From positions 1-40,899 of the forward strand of contig JAEZFL010000033.1 in the NCBI GenBank assembly GCA_023417515.1: a stretch of 40,899 nt of DNA. Direction: 5' to 3'. Below the pieces are notes generated by a model. That model worked only from the letters and a program-made list of their open reading frames with translations, was not told the origin of the DNA and ran no database searches. The position numbers and the translations under genes are program-made. This document shows, piece after piece, positions 33,927 to 40,899 of this stretch. The first letter of the stretch is position 1; every line of letters starts with the position of its first letter. The DNA is from Pseudomonadota bacterium. Its GTDB lineage: Bacteria; Pseudomonadota; Alphaproteobacteria; Sphingomonadales; Sphingomonadaceae.

Positions 33927-34853
33927 ATGTCCGCAACCTCTGCCATCCGCGCCGATCCCCTGCCCCCGCTCCGCCACGATCGTGTGAAGGGTGTGGCCAT
34001 GCGGCTTGCGGCGATCACCGGATTCGCGGTGATGGCCGCGACCATCAAGCTTGCCTACGCGCACGGGGCAAGCACGCCGGAGACGGTGTTCTACCGCTGC
34101 CTGTTCGGCTTGCCGCCCTTGCTCGGCTGGATCGCCTGGCGCCGCGACTGGGGCGTCTGGCGGACCCGGCGGCCGATGGCGCACCTGCTGCGCGGATCGC
34201 TCGGTCTCGTCTCGATGACCCTTGGCTTCACCGCCTTGGGCCTGCTGCCGCTCGCCGAGGCCAGCACGATCTCCTTCGTCGCGCCTCTGTTCGCACTGGC
34301 GCTGTCGGCGCCGATCCTCGCGGAGCGGGTCGGCCCGCGCAGCTGGATCGCGGTCGCCGCGGGCTTCTGCGGAGTCATCGTCGTGATGCAACCGGGCGGG
34401 GACCTGCCGCTCGCCGGAACTCTGGTCGCGCTCGGGGCAGCGTTCGGCGTGGCCTGCGTGACCGTCGCTCTGCGCTCGATCTCGCGGACCGAGAGCACGC
34501 CGACCATCGTCTTCTGGTTCACGATCTTCTGCACGCTCGCGTCCGGCGCGCTGATGCCCTGGTTCGGCCAGGCGCATGACGCCTTCACCTGGGCCTTGCT
34601 GGCGTTGATCGGCCTGTCGGGCGGGATCGGCCAGCTCTTCCTCACCGCCTCGCTGCGTTACGCGCCGATCTCGGCGCTGGCGCCGATCGACTATCTCCAG
34701 CTCGTCTATGCGGTGCTGTTCGGCTGGCTCCTGTTCGGAGACCAACCGGCCTGGACCACCTGGGCGGGGGCGGCCTTGATCATCGTCAGCGTGCTGTCGA
34801 CGATGGGGCGGCGGCCGGTGAAGGACACTCCGCCGTCGTCACTGGAAGCTTAA
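33927..34853 (+). CDS. DMT-superfamily (EamA) transporter
   Basis: Inner-membrane drug/metabolite transporter of 308 residues with two EamA repeats and about ten membrane segments (for example GSLGLVSMTLGFTALGLLPL and ALAPIDYLQLVYAVLFGWLL). The substrate cannot be read from sequence. The ATG at 33927 is used; a second in-frame ATG at 33999 directly before the first membrane segment is possible. The gene is divergent from ccmC and is followed by a palindromic repeat. Confidence 0.88.
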   Translation: MSATSAIRADPLPPLRHDRVKGVAMRLAAITGFAVMAATIKLAYAHGASTPETVFYRCLFGLPPLLGWIAWRRDWGVWRTRRPMAHLLRGSLGLVSMTLGFTALGLLPLAEASTISFVAPLFALALSAPILAERVGPRSWIAVAAGFCGVIVVMQPGGDLPLAGTLVALGAAFGVACVTVALRSISRTESTPTIVFWFTIFCTLASGALMPWFGQAHDAFTWALLALIGLSGGIGQLFLTASLRYAPISALAPIDYLQLVYAVLFGWLLFGDQPAWTTWAGAALIIVSVLSTMGRRPVKDTPPSSLEA

Positions 34854-34859
34854 CCCGCT

Positions 34860-34950
34860 CATGTCGAGACATCCCGCCGAGCGTAGCCGAGGCGAATTCC
34901 TGTTCTCGGCTCCGCTCGAACAACACCTCTCAACTTCGCTCGAGGTGAGC
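34860..34950. repeat. Palindromic repeat downstream of the DMT transporter gene
   Basis: Contains GTCGAGACATCCCGCCGAGC near 34863-34882 and CTCAACTTCGCTCGAGGTGAG near 34928-34948. The first part matches, in reverse complement, the repeat between ccmG and ccmH. It fills the gap between the convergent transporter and leucine-dehydrogenase-like genes. Confidence 0.7.
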
Positions 34951-34969
34951 GGAGCAAGTGCGTGAGGGC

Positions 34970-36019
34970 TTAGCCGCGGCCGATCAGGCGCTGGGCCATG
35001 GTGTCGGCGACGGCGGCGGGGTTGCGGCCGGAGGAGGCGCTTTCCGCCCAGATCTCCTCCAGGCGGGCCGGGATCCGCTCGATCCGGCGGCGGACCTCGT
35101 CCTTGTCGCCGTCCTTCAGATATTCGGTGGCGACGTTGATGATCCCGCCCGCGTTGATGACGTAATCGGGCGTGTAGAGGATGCCGCGCTCGTGGAGCCG
35201 GTCGCCGTCCTCGGGCCGGGCGAGCTGGTTGTTGGCACCGCCGGAGACGACCGGAACGCGCAGAGCCGCGATCGACTGCTCGTTGAGGATGGCGCCGAGC
35301 GCGTTAGGGCTGAAGATGTCCGCCTCGAGAGTCATGATCTCGTCGGGGGAGACGACCGTGCCGCCCACTTCGTCGGCCAGGCTCCGAGCGCGGGCCTGGT
35401 CGATGTCGGCGATGCTGATCCGGGCGCCGTCCTTGGCGACGTGACGGGCGAGCCCGCTGGCGACGCTGCCGGCGCCCTGGATGGCGACGTGCAGCCCGGC
35501 GAGGCTGTCCTTGCCGAGGCCGCGCTTGGCGGCGGCGCGGACTCCGAGATAGACGCCGTAGCTGGTGTGCGGGCCGGGATCGCCGCCGACCGAGCCCTCG
35601 GCGACCGGAAGGCCGGACACATAGTTGGTGTGCTTGGCGATCGCGACGATGTCGGCGACGCTGATGCCGACATCCTCGGCGGTGACATAATGGCCGCCCA
35701 GCCGGTCGACCGCCTTGCCGAACGCCGCGAGCATCTCGGGGGTCTTGGCGCGGTCCGGGCCGGCGAGGATCACCGCCTTGCCGCCGCCGAGCTTGAGGCC
35801 GGCCATGGCGTTCTTGTAGCTCATCCCGCGCGACAGGCGCAGGACGTCGGCGATGGCTTCGTTCGGGTCGGGATAATGCCAGAAGCGGGTGCCGCCCGCG
35901 GCCGGGCCGAGCGCGGTCGAGTGCATCGCGACGATCGCCTTGAGGCCGGAATCCCGGTCGGTGACGAAATGCACGGCTTCGTGATCGTCGAAATCGGGGA
36001 GGTCCCAGAGCGACTGCAT
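34970..36019 (-). CDS. Leucine/valine-type amino-acid dehydrogenase
   Basis: Glu/Leu/Phe/Val dehydrogenase family enzyme performing NAD-dependent oxidative deamination of an amino acid, most likely a branched-chain one. From ATG 36019 (AGGA about nine bases upstream) it has 349 residues, the length of leucine dehydrogenases. The active-site region is MSYKNAMAGLKLGGGKAVI, with K69 and K81 matching the family's two lysines. The Rossmann motif is VAIQGAGSVASGLARH. It is convergent with the DMT transporter and lies beside tRNA-His. Exact specificity among Leu, Val and Phe is not certain. Confidence 0.88.
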   Translation of the reverse strand: MQSLWDLPDFDDHEAVHFVTDRDSGLKAIVAMHSTALGPAAGGTRFWHYPDPNEAIADVLRLSRGMSYKNAMAGLKLGGGKAVILAGPDRAKTPEMLAAFGKAVDRLGGHYVTAEDVGISVADIVAIAKHTNYVSGLPVAEGSVGGDPGPHTSYGVYLGVRAAAKRGLGKDSLAGLHVAIQGAGSVASGLARHVAKDGARISIADIDQARARSLADEVGGTVVSPDEIMTLEADIFSPNALGAILNEQSIAALRVPVVSGGANNQLARPEDGDRLHERGILYTPDYVINAGGIINVATEYLKDGDKDEVRRRIERIPARLEEIWAESASSGRNPAAVADTMAQRLIGRG

Positions 36020-36047
36020 CTGAATTTGTCCTGTAATCAGAATTAGA

Positions 36048-36125
36048 TGGGGCGACCGACGGGACTTGAACCCGCGACCCTCGGTACCACAAACCGATGC
36101 TCTAACCAGCTGAGCTACGGTCGCC
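36048..36125 (-). tRNA. tRNA-His (anticodon GTG)
   Basis: A 78-nt cloverleaf on the minus strand. The anticodon stem TCGGT/ACCGA encloses TTGTGGT, giving anticodon GTG. The acceptor stem is seven perfect pairs with an extra 5' G (G-1) opposite C73, the classical tRNA-His identity pair. CCA is encoded. It lies between the leucine-dehydrogenase-like gene and pyrB. Confidence 0.95.
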
Positions 36126-36228
36126 ATATGTCTAAGGGTGCGGCGACATAGGGTCGGGTGGGGGCCGAGGTCAAGGCACGGCGGGTGCGCTTGTGCGGCC
36201 GGCGGCTGATGGATATCCCGCCTGCGCA

Positions 36229-37164
36229 ATGACCGACCGGCCCTTCCCTCACCGCAACCTCATCGGCATCGACCAGCTCGGCGAGGAGGATATCGCCCAG
36301 ATCTTCGCCGAGGCGGACCATTGGGCGGCGTTCAACCGCGCGCCGCGGCGGGCCGACGAGCGGCTGGCGGGGCTCACCCAGGTCAATTTGTTCTTCGAGA
36401 ATTCGACGCGCACCTTGCTGTCGTTCGAGATTGCCGGGCGGAGGCTGGGCGCCCAGCTCGCGGCGGTTCCGGTCGGCCAGTCGAGCGTGAAGAAGGGCGA
36501 GACCCTGCTCGATACCGCCCGCACGATCGACGCGATGGGCGCGGACCTGCTCGTGCTTCGCCATCCCGATGCGGGCGCGGCGGGCGCGGTCGCCGAAACG
36601 GTGGGCTGCTCGGTCGTCAACGGCGGCGACGGCGCCAACGAGCACCCGACCCAGGCGTTGCTCGACGCCTTCACCATTCGCCAGCGCAAGGGACGGGTCG
36701 AGGGCCTCACCGTGGCGATCTGCGGCGACGTCCGCCACAGCCGCGTCGCCCATTCCAACCGCCGCCTGCTGCCGCGCCTCGGCGCCGAGGTGCGGCTCGT
36801 CGCGCCGCGCGGGCTGCTTCCCGACGAGACCGGTGGGTTGCCCGTGTTCGACAATCTCGACGCCGGAATCGAAGGCGCCGACGTGGTCATGATGCTGCGG
36901 ATCCAGCGCGAGCGGATGGAGGACGCGCTGACCGGGCTGCTCGGCGACTTCCACGCCGCCTTCGGGCTCGATGCCGAGCGGCTGAAGCGCGCCGCGCCCG
37001 ACGCGATCGTCATGCATCCCGGCCCGATGAACCGCGGGATCGAGATTTCGGGCGACGTCGCCGACGATCCCGCCCGCTCGGTGATCCGCGACCAGGTGAC
37101 CAACGGAGTGGCGGTGCGGATGGCGGTGCTCGACCTGCTCACCCGCGCCCGGCGCGGCGCCTGA
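36229..37164 (+). CDS. pyrB: Aspartate carbamoyltransferase catalytic subunit
   Basis: Condenses carbamoyl phosphate and aspartate in pyrimidine synthesis. From ATG 36229 the product has 311 residues. The carbamoyl-phosphate loop is FFENSTRTLLSFE; HPTQALLDAF and MHPGPMNRGIEI complete the active site. An upstream in-frame start at 36193 would add 12 unlikely residues. pyrC does not follow, although pyrB-pyrC pairs are frequent in related bacteria; instead a strong hairpin and a convergent gene follow. Confidence 0.97.
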   Translation: MTDRPFPHRNLIGIDQLGEEDIAQIFAEADHWAAFNRAPRRADERLAGLTQVNLFFENSTRTLLSFEIAGRRLGAQLAAVPVGQSSVKKGETLLDTARTIDAMGADLLVLRHPDAGAAGAVAETVGCSVVNGGDGANEHPTQALLDAFTIRQRKGRVEGLTVAICGDVRHSRVAHSNRRLLPRLGAEVRLVAPRGLLPDETGGLPVFDNLDAGIEGADVVMMLRIQRERMEDALTGLLGDFHAAFGLDAERLKRAAPDAIVMHPGPMNRGIEISGDVADDPARSVIRDQVTNGVAVRMAVLDLLTRARRGA

Positions 37165-37170
37165 ATCGAA

Positions 37171-37196
37171 ACGGCCGGCGCTTTCGCACCGGCCGT
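37171..37196. terminator. Bidirectional hairpin between pyrB and the TPR-SPOR gene
   Basis: ACGGCCGG (37171-37178) and CCGGCCGT (37189-37196) form an 8-bp perfect stem, extended across one mismatch by GC/GC around loop TTTC. It sits in the 56-bp gap between two convergent genes. On the minus strand TTTCGATTC follows the stem, giving a modest T-rich tail; on the plus strand no T-run follows. Confidence 0.6.
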
Positions 37197-37220
37197 CCCA
37201 CCAAGGAAGGCGGAAAGAGG

Positions 37221-38618
37221 TTAGGCGTTGCGGCCGTAGCGCGACGCCCAGCGGATCGCCGCGTCGCCGGCATTGCCGCGGACGAAGCACTCGCCGCCGC
37301 GCGAGCGGATGCTGGCGCACTGGCGGTTGGCGTCGGCACGGCTGGCGAAGCCGGAAATGGCGACTCGGTGAAGGAGACGGCCCTGATGGTCGAAGGTCAT
37401 CGTCACCGGCTGCTCGCTGGCGAGGCCGAAGCGGCGCTCCGCCTCCTGCCAGGCGCGCTCGGCATTGGCGGCGTTGCTGAAGGCGCCGATCTGCACGACG
37501 TAGCGACCGCTGCCCGAGCGGACCGGCTCGGCGCTCCGCGGAGTCGACACGACCTCGACGATTCGGCCGGAACGGCGCACCGGACGCTGCGACACCGCCA
37601 TCACCACCGGATCGGGGCGGACCAGGGTTTCGGCAGCGGCGGCATATTGGACTCGCGCGGGGACCGGCTCCGACTCGGGCTCCGGAGCCGGGAGCTGAAC
37701 CGCGCCGCGCCCGTCGATACCCCATTCGGGCTGCTCGAGCTCGGCATAAGCTGGCGCCGCAACCGGAGTCGCAGCAGGCACCGGGGCGGCGACGGCCGGC
37801 TCGACCGGCGGAAGCACGATCGGCGCGGCGTCGGCCATCTGCACTGGGGCTGAGAGCGGCGCGGCCGGACCATTAAGCGCCAGGCGGACTGGCTGGCCGG
37901 CATCGGCGACCGGGTTCACGCCGAGCACCGCGACCACAGGATTGGACGAGCCGGGCTGCGAGGCCATCGCCGCCCATTCGGTCATGCGCTGGCTGAGCTC
38001 GGCCGGCGACACGTCCTGCGACGCGACCATGCGCGCGCGCGACCAGTCGCCGCCAAGGGCATAAGCGAGCGCCAGATTCTGGCGGGTGCGAGCATTCGCT
38101 CCCATCGAACGGGCGGCGGGCTCGAGGATCTCGACCGCTCGCTGGGGCGAGCCGGCAAGCGCATAGGCAAGTCCGAGGTCGCTCGCCGATGCCTGGCCCT
38201 GGAGCGAATCGAGCTGCACGAGCGCGTCCTGCGGGCGCCCGTTGGCGGCCTGCATCAGCGCCAGCGCGATCGCAGCGCGCGGATGCGACGAATCGAGGGC
38301 GAGAACGTCGCGATAGGTCGCCTCGGCCGATTGGAAGCGGCCGGAGCGCATGTAGATGTCGGCGAGGGTGAGTCGATAGCCGGCATCGCGCGGCGACAGC
38401 GCCACCGCCTGCTCCATCGCGTCCAGCGCCCGGGCGAGATCGCCGCGGGCCAGCGCCTCGCCGGCTTCACGGGTCAGCCGGACCGCTTCGCCGTCGCCGC
38501 GCGACTGGCTGGCGAAAGCGGTGGACGTGCCGAAGCTGACGCCTTGGACCTGGCAGCCGACGACCGCCATGCTCAGCGCGACGCTCGACGCGGCGAATTT
38601 GAACGCGATGCTCTTCAT
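37221..38618 (-). CDS. TPR-SPOR lipoprotein
   Basis: Predicted cell-envelope lipoprotein of 465 residues. The signal peptide carries a lipobox (AVVGC, C22). TPR-like repeats occupy about 45-210 (ALDAMEQAVALSPRDAGYRL, AEATYRDVLALDSSHPRAAI). A Pro/Ala/Glu-rich linker follows, and a C-terminal SPOR domain starts near 390 (RYVVQIGAFSNAANAERAW). SPOR domains bind denuded peptidoglycan at division septa, so a septal or envelope role is likely. The ATG at 38618 follows GAGGGG. It is the third gene after parA-like and RHH-like genes, 16 bp from the latter. Confidence 0.88.
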   Translation of the reverse strand: MKSIAFKFAASSVALSMAVVGCQVQGVSFGTSTAFASQSRGDGEAVRLTREAGEALARGDLARALDAMEQAVALSPRDAGYRLTLADIYMRSGRFQSAEATYRDVLALDSSHPRAAIALALMQAANGRPQDALVQLDSLQGQASASDLGLAYALAGSPQRAVEILEPAARSMGANARTRQNLALAYALGGDWSRARMVASQDVSPAELSQRMTEWAAMASQPGSSNPVVAVLGVNPVADAGQPVRLALNGPAAPLSAPVQMADAAPIVLPPVEPAVAAPVPAATPVAAPAYAELEQPEWGIDGRGAVQLPAPEPESEPVPARVQYAAAAETLVRPDPVVMAVSQRPVRRSGRIVEVVSTPRSAEPVRSGSGRYVVQIGAFSNAANAERAWQEAERRFGLASEQPVTMTFDHQGRLLHRVAISGFASRADANRQCASIRSRGGECFVRGNAGDAAIRWASRYGRNA

Positions 38619-38634
38619 GCCCCTCAACTCCGAT

Positions 38635-39264
38635 TCAGCTTCGCTTGGCGGTCGGCAATTGCTCCGCGAGGTTGCCCACTTCGGGCAGCGATTCGATGAA
38701 TTGATCGAGCGCCGCGGTGACGAGCTGCTGGGCCGAGCGCCCGGTGACCGCCGTCGCCAGCCGCAGCCGCAGATGCCGCGACGAATCGAGCCGAAGCGTG
38801 AAAGCCGCCTTGCGCACTTCCTTCTGGATGTGCGCCTTCGCGGCTGCCTTGGCGCGGGGCTGGGCCGGGCGCTTGGGCATCCGCACGATTTCAGCGGGCG
38901 GCTCGGCCGCAACGGGCTCGTCGGCCGGCTCTTCATCCGCTTCGGGAAACTGGTGCGCGAGCGCGCGCTGCTGCTCCACGACCGGAACCTGCGCCTGAAG
39001 CTCATCGATCGGCTCGGGCGCCTGCTGTTCCTCGACCCACGCCGGCGCGTCCTGCTCCTCCTGCGCCACCCGGGGCGCTGGGGTCAGGGCCGAGATGGAG
39101 CTCGGGACATGGTCGGACGGTGCCTCGGCACCATAACCCATGTCGTTCCAGCCGAGATCGTCGAGCATCGCGCCCGTGATGTGGCGCGGGCGCATGGCCG
39201 GCTTGGCGCCGCCCTTGCGGGCGAGGAGGCTGCCGGAGAGGGACGCATACCTAGGTTCAGTCAT
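38635..39264 (-). CDS. Ribbon-helix-helix-like partner protein of ParA
   Basis: A 209-residue protein I do not recognise as a named family. The N-terminus is short and basic (SLLARKGGAKPAMRPR, residues 12-27). An acidic, Pro/Glu-rich linker spans about 65-128. Residues 153-193 (FTLRLDSSRHLRLRLATAV to LVTAALDQFIESL) have the strand-helix-helix pattern of RHH DNA-binding or dimerisation domains. It begins 12 bp after the ParA-like gene, as ParB-type partners often do. A basic N-terminal peptide could stimulate the ParA ATPase; this is inferred by analogy. Confidence 0.7.
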   Translation of the reverse strand: MTEPRYASLSGSLLARKGGAKPAMRPRHITGAMLDDLGWNDMGYGAEAPSDHVPSSISALTPAPRVAQEEQDAPAWVEEQQAPEPIDELQAQVPVVEQQRALAHQFPEADEEPADEPVAAEPPAEIVRMPKRPAQPRAKAAAKAHIQKEVRKAAFTLRLDSSRHLRLRLATAVTGRSAQQLVTAALDQFIESLPEVGNLAEQLPTAKRS

Positions 39265-39276
39265 GAACGCCGCTCC

Positions 39277-39999
39277 TTACTGGCCGACGACGCGGCGGCC
39301 GAAGCCACCGGTCACGCCCGGACGGGGCATTGCGGCTGGGGCGACCTGCCCCGGGGCGGCGAACACGGTGCGGCGGAAGTTCCGCTCGAGCCGGTCGCTG
39401 ATATAGGCCCAAAGCTCCTCGACCTCCTTGGCCGACTTGCCGTTGGGATCGGTTTCCATGACCGTCCGCCCGTCGATCATCGAGGCGGCGAAATCGGTCC
39501 GGTGATGAAGAGTGACCGGAGCGACGGTGCCGTGCTGCGACAGCGCGATCGCGGCCTCGAAGGTGATCTTGGCCTTCGGAGTCGCGGCGTTGACCACGAA
39601 GATGAGCGGCTTGCCGGCGCGCTCGCAAATGTCGACCGTGGCGCCGACGGCGCGCAGGTCGTGCGGCGACGGCCGGGTCGGGATGACGATCAGCTCGGCG
39701 ACCTGGATGACGCTCTGGATCGCCATGGTGATCGCCGGCGGGGTGTCGATCACCGCCAGCTTGAAGCCCTGCTGGCGAAGCACCTCGAGGTCGGCGGCGA
39801 GCCGCGCGACCGTGGTCTGAGCGAAGGCGGGCATCTCGTCCTCGCGCTCGTTCCACCAGTCGGCGAGCGAGCCCTGCGGGTCGATGTCGATAAGGCAGAC
39901 AGGCCCGCAGCCGGCGCGCTGCGCCTGGACGGCAAGGTGTCCGGACAAGGTGGTCTTGCCGGATCCGCCCTTCTGCGACGATAAAGCGAGAACGCGCAT
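39277..39999 (-). CDS. ParA/MinD-family ATPase
   Basis: Cytoplasmic Walker-type positioning ATPase of 240 residues. It has the deviant Walker A SSQKGGSGKTT with signature lysines K10 and K15, the ParA motif CLIDIDPQGSLADWW and Walker B LAVIDTPPA. No N-terminal HTH domain is present, so it resembles the short ParA class that positions cargo on the nucleoid. The ATG at 39999 has GAGGAA five or six bases upstream; a TTG at 40002 is also in frame. It leads an operon with an RHH-like and a TPR-SPOR gene. The usual parB and replication neighbours are absent, so it is probably an orphan ParA. Confidence 0.88.
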   Translation of the reverse strand: MRVLALSSQKGGSGKTTLSGHLAVQAQRAGCGPVCLIDIDPQGSLADWWNEREDEMPAFAQTTVARLAADLEVLRQQGFKLAVIDTPPAITMAIQSVIQVAELIVIPTRPSPHDLRAVGATVDICERAGKPLIFVVNAATPKAKITFEAAIALSQHGTVAPVTLHHRTDFAASMIDGRTVMETDPNGKSAKEVEELWAYISDRLERNFRRTVFAAPGQVAPAAMPRPGVTGGFGRRVVGQ

Positions 40000-40002
40000 C
40001 AA

Positions 40003-40201
40003 TATTCCTCGGCTGGCATTGCTCGAGGCCGGGATGCACCGCGCCGCCCTAAAATCCGGTTAACTTTGACGGCAAGGTTGCGACGTGCGGATGACGTCAC
40101 GACGCCGCCCGCACGACGTCGCCAATTGTGCTAATATGGACTTAACCATTCCTGCTTAAGTGCCGGTTTTCGAACGATCCCAGGCGAAAGGCTTTCGCAC
40201 G
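40003..40201. promoter_or_regulatory. Divergent promoter region, ParA-like operon and Sel1 gene
   Basis: 199 bases without a gene between two divergent genes, so it must hold promoters for both. An A+T-richer core (about 40130-40160, including TAATAT at 40132-40137) could be a -10 region, but no well-spaced -35 box is evident. TTGACG occurs at 40066-40071. I see no confident operator. Confidence 0.4.
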
Positions 40202-40781
40202 ATGACCCGGACTCACTGGCTTTTTGCAGCCACTGCCTTCCTCGCGCTCGCCGGAGCCGAAACGGCCGCCGCCGACGTGCCCGCCGGAATCGCCGCCTGG
40301 CAGGCGGGCGATTATGCCCGGGCCGTGGCCGAGTGGCGGGCGCCCGCCGAGGCCGGCGATCCGGACGCGCAGTTCAACCTTGGCCAGGCCTATCGTCTCG
40401 GCCGCGGCGTGCCGCAGGACCTCCGCCTCGCCGAGCAATGGTTCGAGCGGGCCGCGCGCCAGCGCCACGAGCAAGCAGGCGCCAATCTCGGCCTGCTGCT
40501 GTTCCAGAACGGACGCGCGCGCGAGGCGATGCCGTGGATCCAGGCCGCCGCGATGCGCGGCGATCCGCGCGCCCAATATGTCTTCGGCACCGCTCTGTTC
40601 AACGGCGACGTCGTGCGCCGCGATCTGCCGCGCGCTTATGCCTTGATGAGCCGAGCGGCCGCCCAGGGCTTTCCGCAGGCGGTCGAGCAGCTGCGCCAGA
40701 TGGAGCCTTTCATCAGCGCCGAGGACCGCCAGCGCGGCACCGCCCTCGCCGCCGAGATGAGCGAGCCGCAGCCGCCGCGTC
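40202..40781 (+). CDS. Sel1-repeat protein, truncated at the chimeric junction
   Basis: Secreted or periplasmic Sel1/TPR-like repeat protein. The ATG at 40202 gives a signal peptide (WLFAATAFLALAGAETAAA). Sel1-type repeats follow, for example FNLGQAYRLGRGVPQDLRLA and YVFGTALFNGDVVRRDLPRA. About 193 codons are genuine. At 40782 the sequence changes to a Nextera mosaic end and then unrelated DNA; the continued open frame (MCIRDS and beyond) is an artefact. The true C-terminus is missing. It is divergent from the ParA-like operon and may share its function. Confidence 0.85.
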
Positions 40782-40800
40782 AGATGTGTATAAGAGACAG
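40782..40800 (+). other. Nextera (Tn5) mosaic-end adapter sequence
   Basis: AGATGTGTATAAGAGACAG is an exact copy of the 19-bp transposase mosaic end used in tagmentation sequencing libraries. It appears inside the contig where the base composition changes abruptly. Its frames give the well-known artefact peptides MCIRDS and DVYKRQ (and VSYTHL on the other strand). It is library-derived, not genomic. Confidence 0.97.
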
Positions 40801-40899
40801 CATTAGCAATCAGTGTAGGTCTTGGGATATAATTGGCAAAGCGAAAAATCAAAAAAGTATTTGAACTTTATGAGCATTAGTGATTTAATAAAGATGGGA
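40801..40899. other. Foreign A+T-rich chimeric tail
   Basis: These 99 bases are roughly two-thirds A+T, unlike the rest of the window (about two-thirds G+C). They follow directly after the adapter. No gene can be supported in them, and the source organism cannot be identified from so little sequence. They should be trimmed from this genome. Confidence 0.9.

Noticed and set aside
40092..40099. TGACGTCA palindrome as an operator
   Set aside because: The same 8-mer also occurs inside coding sequence (for example 16500-16507), so it is likely chance in GC-rich DNA.
40782..40800. Remnant of a natural Tn5-type transposon
   Set aside because: There is only a single mosaic end with no transposase, no second end and no target duplication, and composition changes abruptly. 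A library adapter explains it better.
40801..40864. C-terminal extension of the Sel1 protein (MCIRDS... to the stop at 40864)
   Set aside because: It begins in the Nextera mosaic end and continues in foreign A+T-rich sequence, so it is an artefact.

Overview
The window is a GC-rich chromosomal segment of an alphaproteobacterium, most likely a member of the Sphingomonadales. The placement rests on a complete exosortase A (XrtA) exopolysaccharide locus of the sphingomonad type, a type I cytochrome c maturation cluster, several families of short palindromic repeats between genes, and a tRNA-His that keeps the ordinary G-1:C73 pair. It looks like a whole assembled contig whose right end is chimeric. 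A 19-bp Nextera transposon mosaic end lies at 40782-40800, and the A+T-rich 99 bases after it are foreign.

Layout. Positions 1-2465 hold recR (minus) and the fmt-truA pair (plus). Positions 2398-15104 form one long minus-strand XrtA operon. In transcription order it encodes polysaccharide export lipoprotein, chain-length determinant, BY-kinase-like ATPase, outer-membrane protein, AAA ATPase, polysaccharide deacetylase, FemAB-like transferase, glycosyltransferase, XrtA-EpsI fusion and amidotransferase. Most junctions overlap or nearly touch. A candidate sigma-54 promoter sits just upstream of the first gene. Positions 15259-20841 hold a second XrtA-associated block: an AMP-forming ligase and a PLP decarboxylase on the minus strand, and, divergently, an acetyltransferase-like protein, an acyl carrier protein and two alpha/beta-hydrolase-like proteins. 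Together these look like an uncharacterised carrier-protein route that makes and transfers a small acyl or aminoacyl group, probably onto the exopolysaccharide.

Positions 20916-28703 are mixed chromosomal genes: trxB, a JmjC/cupin oxygenase, a possible small protein, a DUF4893-like lipoprotein, tRNA-Met(CAT), a DUF3775-like acidic protein, a 2H phosphoesterase, kup and ald. Positions 28849-33827 are the minus-strand ccmC-D-E-F-G-H-I cluster without ccmA or ccmB. A palindromic repeat lies between ccmG and ccmH. Then come a DMT-family transporter, a leucine-dehydrogenase-family enzyme, tRNA-His and pyrB. The last block (37221-40781) is a minus-strand set of ParA-like ATPase, ribbon-helix-helix-like protein and TPR-SPOR lipoprotein, with a divergent Sel1-repeat protein cut off by the chimeric junction.

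No gene-free stretch exceeds 300 bases. The larger gaps hold palindromic repeats or divergent promoter regions. No CRISPR array, insertion sequence, prophage or rRNA was seen, and no protein in the window carries a recognisable PEP-CTERM sorting tail.
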